This document shows, one piece after another, positions 49,775 to 61,600 of a stretch of DNA of 64,000 nt (position 1 is the first letter of the stretch; every line of letters starts with the position of its first letter). The stretch is from Ophiura sarsii (taxonomy: Eukaryota > Echinodermata > Ophiuroidea > Amphilepidida > Ophiuridae): positions 13,278,531 through 13,342,530 of the forward strand of contig CM069449.1 in assembly GCA_035610835.1 (NCBI GenBank). Direction: 5' to 3'. Position numbers and translations under genes: made by a program. A model generated the notes under the pieces. It was not told where the DNA came from. It saw only the letters and a program-made list of their open reading frames with translations, and did no database searches.

Positions 49775-50829
49775 TATAGAACAATTTACAACCCTTTCCC
49801 CCCTAAGAGCAGAATATACACCATAGGTTTAAAAGGTTCCAAGACTTTTGTTCTACCTTGACCAATACATGGCCATTTACTTTTGATTGAATTTACAATA
49901 CCAATACCTTTGATGGTTATTTATCCATTTCACTCTTTCACAATGAAGAAAAACAATTCATGCTGAAAGTAACCTGTCTGGGAAAGCTGGCCGCGCGCCT
50001 GCTCTCTCCCCAGCCAGACCGTTGAACTTTTTCTTTTGGGATTTTACTAAGTATTAAGGGGCGACGTCAAAACTCGACCGCCCGTTGACTGCCGGTTACG
50101 GGCGGTTCCGCCCGGTTCTTTCAGGTCAAATGTTTTACTGGTATATGAATATTCGCGCATGCAACACTGAACAACCGCCGGTTGACTTAATGCTGTAATC
50201 TGACCAATTTACACTATCAATCTGTTACTTTGCGGTCATAATAGCTCTCTATAATCGTTCTATAAAAAAAAAACATTCATAGACTTTCGGTATTGATTTA
50301 AAAAAGTTAATTGAGCTATAAACAGATTGAAAAAGCCAACCCCAGCGAAAATCAATAGCTGTATTGTACTGGTTGTCAACTGAGACTTAAGTCTTAAAAG
50401 AGCCCATTACTTCAAGATGTTATTGCTCACGCGTGTGAGAGGCACTATCAACCGGTCGTGTTCACCAGAGTGTTACTATTTGACCTCATTATGGGTGTAT
50501 ATTATAACAGACGACACGTTTTGTGAGAACCGGGCGGAACCAGTAAATTGCACTCTTGTTATCCATCTCTTGGAAGAAGATGTAATTATTACAAAAAAAG
50601 ATGGCAAATGCATATACCTAAATACAAATTCATCTTATCCCACGTTCGTAGGTTGCACGTTCAATGAAATAATTCCATGATATCAAAGTTTGGTTAAAAC
50701 CATGAGGCTGAGCATTAGTATACGTGATTGCTTCGAATTTGGTATCATTGTAAAGATGAACACATCAGCCCCTCAATTGAGGTCAAACACGCTCTCTTAC
50801 GTATGAAGAAACATTTACGAAAGATATGC
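49775..50829. other. No gene recognised; ACCGGGCGG words
   Basis: GGGCGGTTCCGCCCGGTTCT at 50100 and GAACCGGGCGGAACC at 50528 form an inverted pair about 430 bp apart, possibly ends of another element. The 87-residue plus frame between them (50417-50680) has no domain I know. Confidence 0.4.
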
Positions 50830-50831
50830 TA

Positions 50832-51030
50832 CCGTAAAACGGGGTGAATAGGGACATGGGGGTGAATAGGGACAAAAAATGGGAAACGTTTTTTAAATGT
50901 CACCCGGCCAGTTTGTGTACCATAAAACGAGGTGAATAGGGATTCACAAACTCGCCGGGTGACTTTTAAAAAAACTTTTTTAAATGTCCCATTTTTGTCC
51001 CTATTCACCCCTATTCACCCCGTTTTACGG
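50832..51030. mobile_element. 199-bp foldback MITE, TA flanks
   Basis: Ends CCGTAAAACGGGGTGAATAG and its inverse are flanked by TA at 50830-50831 and 51031-51032. GGTGAATAGGGA is repeated inside each arm. Confidence 0.85.
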
Positions 51031-51254
51031 TACTATACTAAAACTAGTTTCCAAACGTTGAGACAGCTAAGTATAATTCAGTGGAGCTATTGCTTTGATT
51101 TTATTCAGCATATTATCATATCATACAATAAATAGCATTGTGTTACATTATAGTCTCATTTTCTTAACCATTCAACCTAGAAATATGATTTAGGTGAATT
51201 GTTCTCAACCAAATTGAAATTCAGTAATTCATTCTAAGATCTAATTCCGGATTA

Positions 51255-51605
51255 AAGGCATATTATGTGATCTTTTCCATAGAGCGCCCTCTATTCATGA
51301 TTTTTTTTTAGAAAGTAGATTTTCTTGCAGATTTACATTTCCGATCATAAATCATACATACCAAGTTACAGAGCGATACGATTCCTAATTACCTCAAAAT
51401 CATGGTTTTAGAGTGAATTTAGAGTGAAAAATATAAACTCTAAAACCATGATTTTGAAGTAATTAAGAATCGTATCGCCCTGTAACTTGGAATGTATGCA
51501 TGATTTATGATCAGAAATGTAAATCTGCAAGAAAATCTGCTTTCTATTTTTTTTTCGATGTTGAGGGCGTTCCCTGGAAAGATCACAAGATCTTTAGGCA
51601 TTGTT
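51255..51605. mobile_element. Foldback element, ~165-bp arms
   Basis: The two halves are inverted around about 51430 (CTCTAAAACCATGATTTTGA and its inverse), with few mismatches. The outer ends hold GGCAT..GTGATC and AGAGCGCCCTCTA. It is related to the half-copy at 46965. Confidence 0.85.
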
Positions 51606-51868
51606 TTTATATTTTTATTATTTTTTCAAACCCGGTATATATCATTCGGGGACACCCTGTACAAGCCTCGTTAGCCTAGACTGAATCCTTCAGTCTTCAC
51701 GATTTACTCACATCCCCTACGAAGGTGATCAAATGTTGGTCCTCCATTTTTAAGATGACGGCAATGTTGAGGAACGCAGGGACCCAGTCTAATTATAGCC
51801 ATACACTCCAAGAAAATAAAGAATCCTTGTCTGTCCACTCAGAGGAACACTTGAAGATTCTCGATTAA

Positions 51869-52467
51869 CACTTTCCACGTGGCATTGCGTCTGCAGACGA
51901 CATTCCAAAATTTCACAAAATGTTTCAAAAAAGTTAAAACTAATGTATGGCATTATCATTTTTAGAATCGGCATGAGAAATCCATTAGAGTAAGTACAAA
52001 CATGCCTAGTATTGGTTCAGTAATTCTTGAGATAGACTTTAAAACAGGGGTCGCATTCTGACGCGTCTGCACGTCCTGGACCTCTCACTTTTCTTGTAGT
52101 GACGTGTCAGGTTTCAAATTGGAAAGACTTGCGGGTCCCGATCAAAATTGAAGGGACCTCTTAAATTTAACGATGTATGGAAATGGAAAGCTTAAGAAAT
52201 TCTGTAAATTACATATCCATCCTTTGCTCACAATATAAATTCATTAAAACTGTCCGTAAAAAAGTAAAATGTTCAAATACCCAATCTTCAGGACCCCTTA
52301 ATTTCTTGGGGGACCCCTTAAATTTGTTTTTTGAAGTCCTACGGGGTACTGAAAAATGTCATGGGACCTCTCACATTTTTGTTCCAGTGCTATCCCTGCT
52401 TTGAAAATTAGGAAAGGTTTCTGAAAAATATATTAGCCTATAGTAAAACTAAGCTGCGTGGAAAGTG
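51869..52467. mobile_element. TTAA MITE, family copy 2, with internal insertion
   Basis: CACTTTCCACGTGGC opens after TTAA (51865-51868) and the inverse GTGGAAAGTG closes before TTAA (52468-52471). The middle (about 52037-52400), GGACCTCTCA/GGGACCCCTTAA-rich, is absent from the copies at 14886 and 63330. Confidence 0.75.
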
Positions 52468-52718
52468 TTAAAGAACCAAACATGGTTGAATAAATGTGGT
52501 AAGAACCATTTAATTGTATATATTTTACCTTTTATCACAACATTTAAGAACCCATTATGAGGTTAAAGAAAGAAGTTCCGTCTAGGACCTTCAATAAGGT
52601 CCAAGGAAAATCCATGACCAATAAAGGTTCTTTATAAAACTGTCACTGGTTCTTTGCCATGTTTTAGGAACTTGTATTATATTTTCTTGGCCTTTAAAGA
52701 CCTTCATGAGACGACAGC

Positions 52719-53147
52719 TTAGGGGGTGTGGACCCTCAGGTATAGCCTCCGTAAAACTGCCGTAACTTCTTCATTATTCATTTAATCTATTTAAAAGTAT
52801 ACATCTTTTTGCAGAAAAGCGTTCAATGAATCCAACCATCATCATGAAATTGACCATTTTGGAGATTTTTTTTATTTTTTAAACACATTTTTGACCCATT
52901 TTAGGTTCTGCAAAGATAACTCAAAATATATTTTGTCAAATTTTGTCGGATTTGTTGGTCTATAATTCCAAAAATAAATAAGATATTCAAAACAATATAA
53001 TTTTCTCCAAAATGGTCAATTTCATGATCATGGTTGGATTCATTGAACCCTTCTCTGCAAACAAATGTATACATTAATATAGATTAAATGAATAATAAAG
53101 AAGTTACGGCATTACAGAGGCTATGCTGAGGGTCCACACACCTTTAA
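52719..53147. mobile_element. TIR element with GGGTGTGGAC ends
   Basis: AGGGGGTGTGGACCCTCAGG is inverted at the right (CTGAGGGTCCACACACC), with arms of about 190 bp and TTAG/TTAA at the outer edges. Confidence 0.75.
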
Positions 53148-53362
53148 AGGCCATTTTTTTGAAAACCATTTTTGTAGCACTCATGACGCTTAAAAGACCC
53201 TGAAGTAATGTCGAAAGATGTTCGTTGCAATGTAATTTCAATGAGAATTAAACAGATTTAATATTAAGTGAAGCATGCTGATGTTGCTTAACATTAGCTA
53301 TCTTAAACTTAACTTAACTTCACCACTTCCCAATCCAGCAAGAACAAAAGCTAGCTTATCTT

Positions 53363-53586
53363 AAGGGGGTGTGGACTCTCAGGTACAGCCTCCGTAAAAC
53401 TGCTTTAACTTCTTCAATATTCATTTAATCTTTATAAAATGTATACAGTTTTTTGCAGAAAATGGTTCAATGAATCCAACCATGATAAAGAAATTGACCA
53501 TTTTGGAAAAAATTATAAAAAACATGTTTTTTGACCCATTTTAGGTTCGGAAAAGATCAACTCAAAAAATATTTTGTCAAATTTTG
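53363..53586. mobile_element. Left-half copy of the 52719 family
   Basis: From TTAAGGGGGTGTGGACTCTC it repeats the left half of the previous element, then stops abruptly where the foldback at 53587 begins. Confidence 0.75.
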
Positions 53587-53746
53587 TCATACTAGTTTTA
53601 TGATAATCCTGATAAAATTCCCCAGGAGCGTTTTTTTTTTTAATATCTTATTTTTTATTTTTTGAGTTACAGACCAAAAAGTGCCAACAAATGTGCTTCT
53701 GGGGAATGTTATCAGGATTATCATAAAACTAGTATGACAAAATTTG
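53587..53746. repeat. Foldback, ~50-bp arms
   Basis: GTCATACTAGTTTTATGATAATCC is abbreviated here to its two key blocks, ACTAGTTTTATGATAATCC and AATTCCCCAG, both inverted at the right end. The arms are nearly perfect around an A/T-rich loop. Confidence 0.8.
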
Positions 53747-53929
53747 AGAAAATATATTGCAGAGTATCCCAAAATTGTCCTACCTTCTTTTAAAAGTTTT
53801 GTTTGTCTCTTAGAATATTTTGCAGTATCAAACTGAAAATATATTTGGATAAAGACATCTTGTAGAATTATTTTGATACCACACTTGACCCCTTTTTGAG
53901 GTCCCTTAACCCTAACCCACCCGGTGGAT

Positions 53930-54070
53930 TTTCCAACAAATTTTTTTTCAAGCGAAAAAAGCACACACAACAAGAGGTGCCACGCCCCGGGGTTTGAACC
54001 CACGACCTCTCGGTTGGCGGGCGGACACTCTACCAACTGCCCCACAGGGGAAGCTGTGCTGGGCGAGTGT
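53930..54070 (-). repeat. tRNA-derived SINE
   Basis: On the minus strand GGGGCAGTTGGTAGAGTG resembles an A box and GGTCGTGGGTTCAAACCCC a B box, with tRNA-like spacing. It is followed by TCTTGTTGTGTGTGC and a T-rich tail. The 216-residue frame through it owes a phrase like VGQLVECPPANREVVGSNP to the tRNA-like region and is not a gene. Confidence 0.65.
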
Positions 54071-54730
54071 ATTCGCCCAGCTATATAGCCCGGGGCCATT
54101 ATTTCGCACAAAAACCTCAGCGCCAGGTGGAACCAGGATGCTGGGAAATGGGATTTCATGGGATCTGGGGCTGTAAGGGTTAATATAAAACACACGCTGA
54201 AAGGTCTAGTCACGTAACTCGCAATATCCATATACAATATTGTTCAACTTGCAAGACGCATCACATTCCATTCATGTGAATGTTTGCAAAAATGTTTCCT
54301 TATTAATTTTAATTATTTTACCGGAGATATAGAGCCTTAAAAGGGTATCGAGACTGTTGGTACACAATGTACATTACAGTCACTTATGTAGCCGTGCTGA
54401 TTTTAATACCTAGCGCTGAAACATTTGGAACATGGTCCTTCTTCCAATCGCTCTCAAATTCAATATTACGTCTACCTTCCCTTAACGGTTGAGCAATTTT
54501 CTGTCTCCGATTCTAGCCAAATGCTTGGTCAGAAATAACTGAATAAACAGTAACAGATTCGACAACTAATTTGCTTATAGGCACAATCCCTTCTTTAGCT
54601 AAACAGAGTAATGCTATGCAATGGTACATAGAATTGGCTCTCCTAATTGCCCATGGCTCTTTTTTGTAAGTTTGATAAAATTAGCGACAGCATCCTCACT
54701 GTGTCTATGGTTCTTTAATGTATGGTTCAC

Positions 54731-55623
54731 CTAATGCGTTGAGAAAGACACTACCGAGTCATGATTGGCCACCACTAACGCACCGTCCTGTGAAAACGTC
54801 ATTCCCATTGGATAACACAAGTCCCTGGCGACGCAAGCTAAGAATAGCCCCGTGCTGTTATAGTGAAGGATGCATCCGCTATCCATAGTTCCTTTCCCAG
54901 ATGCATCCTCTTTCACCACAGCGACAAAGATGTCATCATTGACGTCACACGCCACGCCCATCGGAATGCAAGGGGAGCCTTCCAACAAAGGGTTGATGTT
55001 GAAGACTTCTTTACCGGCGTGATCGATCACCGTAACCTTCCTAGCTTTCAGATCGCCAATGATGATCTGTTGCTTTGTGTTACTCGCTATGAAATACGGC
55101 TCTACGTCGACCGTTAGTTTCGCCTGAATGCTACCATCCATCGCGTCATGGATGGTGATTAGTTTCCTATGGTAGTTACCCACTATGATCTGCCCTTGGA
55201 CGTCAACGGTCACGCAACACGTCCCGACCTTCTTGTCGGCTTCGTATTTCGCCATTGTAGAGAAGCTCTTCAGGTAAGTCCCGTCTGCCGCATCGAACAT
55301 CTTGACAAACTTGGTCTGGTCTACGATCATCAGACAATCGTCTCCCGAGATGGCTACATCATGGGGAGTCCTCAGCTGCCCTTCAGGATCCCCATCAGGC
55401 GACGACTTCACCGTGTATTTGTATTCTTCTTCATGGGTGAACACCAGCACTGATTTATTTGTCGGGTCAGCCACAACGATGTTGCCCGTGCTGGATGATG
55501 TCGCTATACCCCTGGCCCGACCAAAGTCCGCTTGACCGTTGCCTTCTTGTCCAAACTCCAGGATCCTCTGCAGCAGGTTGATCGCTTGTGGCGCATGAGC
55601 CTGGTTTGATACATCTGAGATGC
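54731..55623 (-). CDS. Kinase-NHL gene last exon: NHL-repeat domain
   Basis: After a short lead-in, the first NHL repeat is textbook: ILEFGQEGNGQADFGRARGI followed by a VVADPTNKSVLVF strand pair. Further repeats follow around LRTPHDVAISGDDCLMIVD, VTVDVQGQIIVGN, IIIGDLKARKVTVID, PMGVACDVNDDIFVAV and YPMGMTFSQDGALVVAN, about six blades, enough for a propeller. It is one uninterrupted exon with its acceptor at 55624-55625 and its stop at 54731. The phase matches the linker exon exactly (G|GC). Confidence 0.9.
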
Positions 55624-58600
55624 CTGTCAACGAGACAAATGTTATAACTCTGTGAATAATGAGCGAACAGGTTGATCTTACCCATTTTTGTATTATATAT
55701 ATATATATATTGTCAAGTTGCTAGTAGCTATTGTAGGATTTCTCAACATAGTTAATTCAAACACTTAGCAAACATCGGCTTTAACCATCCATTTATTTAG
55801 GTTTCATTATTATTAAGCACTGGTAGCACACATCATCCCACATCTAGCCAAAAGCAAAAGAGAACATCCTTCTATATCCAGCCCTGTAGCCCAGCCACCA
55901 GGCCATGTGCCCATCCCATAATAATCCCTCACCCTATCCCTAGTCCACCAATCACCACAGGTATATCATAGAATATTCCAGACTTAGATTATGAAACCTA
56001 ACCCCAGCAAACAGGTGCCTTTCAAGGATGACCACTTCCTGCTCTCCAGGCCTCTATCTCTCTTTACCCCCCCCCCCCCCCCCCCCCCCCGCCCCCCCAT
56101 ATAGCTCACTATATGACATATATATTTGTAGTAGTACTAGTTATGGTTAATATCCTTAGAACGCGAAATTCTTACAATTGAATATTCTTGAAATATTGTA
56201 CCTAAAGCAATATTGTGTAATCTTTTTAAGTATGTTACACTTTTTCCTCTTATAATGAAGTTTGACTTTTAACAGAAAAGACTTCCATAGACTGATTCAT
56301 CTATCTTGACTGGTATTTTCCGTCAAAACCATCACAGAAGTTCATTACTAATAATCTAAGGAAAACTGCTTCCAATTTGGGTATTTGTCAACATTTTGTT
56401 GTTGTTGATCATCATCATAATGCATTCCCTACTCATTTTGCATTCATTTGTGTACAGTTACGATCGTAGCCGGAGACACTATAAACGGTGTTAAACCATG
56501 GAATTATATTTACGAACGAGAAAATAACTGTCGGGTTATCCGACAACTTATTTTCAAAATTAGATTTTTCATAACTTACCGATTCCACTGTCATTGAGGG
56601 AGGTATCAAGTGTGTCGCGTCCGATACCGCCGGCAATCGCCCTGGCCCTGTTCAGCGCTGGTGCAGCATGTTGAGGATGTGCAGAACTGGTCCCACCTCT
56701 ATGTGTTGATGACGACGCAGCACTCTTTTGTGGATTGATGGATGACGCTTGTTCAACCTGCATCAGTGTGACGATTTAGAATTTGGAAAGAAATGTTAAA
56801 ATACTTAAACTGATAAAATGCTGTAATTCAAAAGTTTAGCTCATATTATGTGTATTGTTTTTGGATGGTGCTGGAGCTCCTACGATGGGTCAAGCGGAAG
56901 GCCTCAACCCAAAATCCCCTTCCTGGTCCACAAAGGGAACCCTGATATGTATGAAACGCTCCTTTAAGGAGTACTCAAATTATTTTTTGACAGGGGTTGG
57001 GGCGCCGAAGGTTCGAAACCCTGACATACATTTAAGGTATTTTACCTCTAAAAACGGTTTTGACGGTTTTTTCACAATTTTCGCGAAACAGGACCCATGT
57101 GTGGGATTTTAAAGCCTGAAAAACAGCTGATTTTACTATTTTTAATGATTTTGACGATACGAGACTCACGTTCAGGGATTTACCAGCACAAAGTCATACC
57201 CAATGTTTATGGTTTTCTTGCAAAAAAGTGACACGTTTGGACGGAACATCCCCGTATTCGGAGTACCCCTCCCCGGGGGAAAACTGCTACCAGTATCTTA
57301 AAGAGCAAGAGAGCTTCAATTTTCTGAAATTGTGCACAAAATGAAGATGAAGCTGATTCCAAAGTATGCCTACTTGTTTGAATGGAAGGCTATATATTAC
57401 ATAACAATCAAGAGGTTCATCTAGCCAGTACTAAACTTCTACGATCAAATTTAATCCATCTAAGGAGTCCGAGTCTACCAAGTTAACATAAACGGGTATC
57501 TATTTTGATGCGTCTGAAATAAAATACCTAAATTTAGTCTCAAATGTTTATGCGGCTTATCAAGTGATTTCAGTAGAAACATTCCTGATCCACTTTGGCA
57601 AAAAACTTGATGACTTCAATTTATTCCGTTAATAATGAATGTACATGTAATTGTTTTGTCAAGCATACAACTTGTAATAATGTATGATAAGATCAAGCTC
57701 CTCGCTCACTGGTAAGCAAATAAGCTGTTCATTTAGTTGATTTGGCTAGTTGGGGTGGAGTAGCCTGGTAGTTTGTTTCATTGGTTTTCTACATTTTGGT
57801 TTTATATGTGTCTCTTTTGTTTGTTAAATCGGGTCCTCCGATGGAAATGTGCAACATTATATACTCCTAACACTAATGGGGATTTTCGTTCAGCTTGTGA
57901 AACAGGCTCTCGTCATGTTCCATCCACTGCCTAGTCACCTTTATATTGGCGATTTAGCTGTTGGCCGGTCATAAATTCTCCAAATCCTAGATTAGGCAGC
58001 CCAGTGGTCATGTTCTAAAGCACTTGTTGGATGTAAATCCCACACATGGCCTCGCCTATTATAGTCAACAATGACAGCAGACTAACACTATATACACTTT
58101 TTATCCTCAACAGTTTGGTTAGTCATACCAAGGAATTATTATATTAACTATGATAACTCCTAGGTCATACACAGTGTTTTAACACTTTGTATGTTAAAAC
58201 AGTTTATGAATACTTGTAAACTGACCTTGCTCATCATTCTCTGCTATAATCGTTTGGTCTGCTGTGTGTATGCGTTCTTTAAAGTTCTGCTTGTAGAGAC
58301 TCGAGACACGCTTTTGAATCTCTGGAAACAAACGATGGAACTATGACGTTAGATTTTATGGAAACGGGAGAGTCATAATGGAGGAGATATATTTATATGG
58401 AGGTAGTAGACTCATATACGATAATACGAGAGCTATAGGGAGGCAGGTGAGCTATAGGGAGACAGGAGAGTTCTAGGGAGGCAGGAGAGCTATAGTGAGG
58501 CAATCGAGTTATAGGGAGACAGGAGAGCTATAGGGAGACAGGAGAGTTATATGGAGACAAGAGAGCTATATGGAGGCAGGAGAGTTATAGGGAGACAGGA

Positions 58601-61600
58601 GAGCTATAGGGAGGCAGGAGAGCTAAATGGAGGCAGGAGAGTTATAGGGAGACAGGAGAGCTATAGGGAGACAGGAGAGTTATATGGAGACAAGAGAGCT
58701 ATATGGAGACAGGAGCGTTATAGGGAGACAGGAGAGCTATAGGGAGACAGGAGAGTTATAGGGAGACAGGATAGCTATATGGAGGCAGGAGAGTTATATG
58801 GAAGCAGGAGAGTTACATGGAGGCAGGAGAGCTATAGGGAGACAGAAGAGCTATAGGGAGACAGGAGAGCTATAGGTAGGCAGGAGAGTTAAAGGGAGAC
58901 AGGAGAGTTATATGGAGGCAGGAGGGTTATATGGAGGCAAAATAGTTATATGGAGGCAGGAGAGTTATATGAAGGCAGGAGAGTTATATGGAGGCAAAAT
59001 AGTTATATGGAGGCAGGAGAGTTATATGAAGGCAGAAGAGTTACATGGAGGTAGGAGAGTTATAGGGAGACAGGAGAGCTATAGGTAGGCAGGAGAGTTA
59101 AAGGGAGACAGGAGAGTTATATGGAGGCAGGAGGGTTATATGGAGGCAGGAGGGTTATATGGAGGCAAAATAGTTATATGGAGGCAGGAGAGTTATTTGA
59201 AGGCAGAGTTATATGGAGGCAGGAGAGTTATAGGGAGGCAAGAGAGTTATAGGGAGGCAAGAGCATTATAAGGTGGCAGGAGAGTTATAGGGAGGCAAGA
59301 GAGTTATAGGGAGCCAGGAGAGTTATAGGGAGGCAAGAGAGTTATATGGAGGCAGGAGAGCTATAGGGAGGCAGGAGAGTTAAAGGGTGGCAGGAGAGTT
59401 AAAGGGTGGCAGGAGAGTTATAGGGAGGCAAGATAGTTATAGTGAGGCAGGAGAGCAATATGGAGGCAGGAGAGTTATATTGAGGCAGGAGAGTTATATG
59501 AAGGCAGGAGAGTTATATGGAGGCAGGAGAGTTATGTGGAGGCAGGAGAGTTATATGGAGGCAGGAGAGTTATATGGAGGCAGGAGAGTTATATGGTAAC
59601 AGGGGAATATATGAAGGCAGGAGAGTTATATGGTAACAGGGGAATATATGAAGGCAGGAGAGTTATATGGAGACAGGAGAGTTATATTGAGGCAGGAGAG
59701 TTATATGGAGACAGGAGAGTTATAAGGAGGCAGGAGAGTTATACGGAGGCAGGAGAGTTATATGAAGGCAGGAGAGTTATATGGAGTCAGAAGAGTTATA
59801 TTGAGACAGGAGAGTTATATGGAGGCAGGAGAGTTATATGAAGGCAGGAGAGTTATATGGAGGCAGGAGAGTTATATGAAGGCAGGAGAGTTATATGGAG
59901 ACAGGAGAGTTATATTGAGGCAGGAGAGTTATATGGAGACAGGAGAGTTATATGGAGGCAGGAGAGTTATATGGTAACAGGGAAGTTATATGAAGGCAGG
60001 AGAGTTATATGGAGACAGGAGAGTTATATTGAGGCAGGAGAGTTATATGGAGACAGGAGAGTTATATGGAGGCAGGAGAGTTATACGGAGGCAGGAGAGT
60101 TATATGAAGGCAGGAGAGTTATATGGAGTCAGAAGAGTTATATTGAGACAGGAGAGTTATATGGAGGCAGGAGAGTTATATGAAGGCAGGAGAGTTATAT
60201 GGAGGCAGGAGAGTTATATGAAGGCAGGAGAGTTATATGGAGACAGGAGAGTTATATTGAGGCAGGAGAGTTATATGGAGACAGGAGAGTTATATGGAGG
60301 CAGGAGAGTTATATGGTAACAGGGAAGTTATATGAAGGCAGGAGAGTTATATGGAGACAGGAGAGTTATATTGAGGCAGGAGAGTTATATGGAGACAGGA
60401 GAGTTATATGGAGGCAGGAGAGTTATATGGAGGCAGGAGAGTTATATGGAGGCAGGAGAGTTATGTGGAGGCAGGAGAGTTACATGGTAACAGGGGAGTT
60501 ATATGAAGGCAGGAGAGTTATATGGAGGCAGGAGAGTATCTGGAGCGGGATCTGGAGGCAGGAGAGGTTTTTTGAGTTCATGTATTTATTTTGTTTGTTC
60601 CTCTCACCTTGGAATGAAGGTCTGTCTTTGGGTTGTAGCCTGCAGCATTCATTCATAATAGACACAATCTCTGAAGGAGTGCTATCAGGAATCAAACTCG
60701 GGTCTGGTCGATGGCCACCTTGAACCCACTGGCTGATCATAGAAGGTGTGGCAGCTAAAATAGTAAAAGTAAACATTGTAGCGTAACATTTAACAGTTTT
60801 GAAAACTGATAATGAGAGGGCAACAAATAAAGATGTTTTGTTTTCAGAGAAATCAAACTAAATTGCATTCGCATTATGATAAATGTCAACGGTGCGGTGT
60901 CATGATCTTTTCGTGAAACGAGTTCGCATTTTCACGAGGGAGGGGCGGTGAGGAACAGATGTGCCACGTGTGCTACGACATGTAATCCGGGGATGTGCCG
61001 CTTCAATGGATCTAGGTTTTTCCACGCGAACTCCTTCATTAAACCTGAGACAAATCAGATCAAACATTGGTCCACCTTTCGGCCGAAACAGAAATTGTTC
61101 CCGAAAAGGTGAAAATACTGAAGCCCCCTGAGAACTACCTACCGATTGGTTAGAAAGATGCAGGGAAAGATGGATACATAATTTATTACACCAATGAGCG
61201 ACATTGTTAGAATAATAATAGTTCTGATAAAAATTTGAGTGAAATACTTTAGAAGCATTATTTCAATTGGTAATTCAAATGAGTAGATCTTGAAATTAAC
61301 CACACACAAACATTGTTAAATAGGCAGTAATGATCAGGGGGTTAAACTTACATTCTGGCCAGGGGTCTTTACCGCTCAGGAATTCTTGAAGTGTGATCCC
61401 AAATCTGTGGAAAATAGTCACATTTGGAGTGTGAAAAATAACAGGGAATAATAGTAACATAGTGATTGGGACGAAGCCAATACGAACTGCGCGGTAGATA
61501 TCCGTTAAGGATGTATAATAGCAATCGGCAAATTATGTTATACCATAATTGTCAATTTCCTTTAGGTATTAGTTAAAGGAAATCCTTGCCATGGAACTTT

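Noticed and set aside
53587..54237. 216-residue minus frame
   Set aside because: It crosses a foldback and a tRNA-SINE; the recognisable phrase comes from the tRNA-like head.
58551..60723. Open frames with GELYGGRRVIWRQES-type repeats
   Set aside because: They arise from the 19-bp minisatellite read over 57-bp periods, antisense to an intron.
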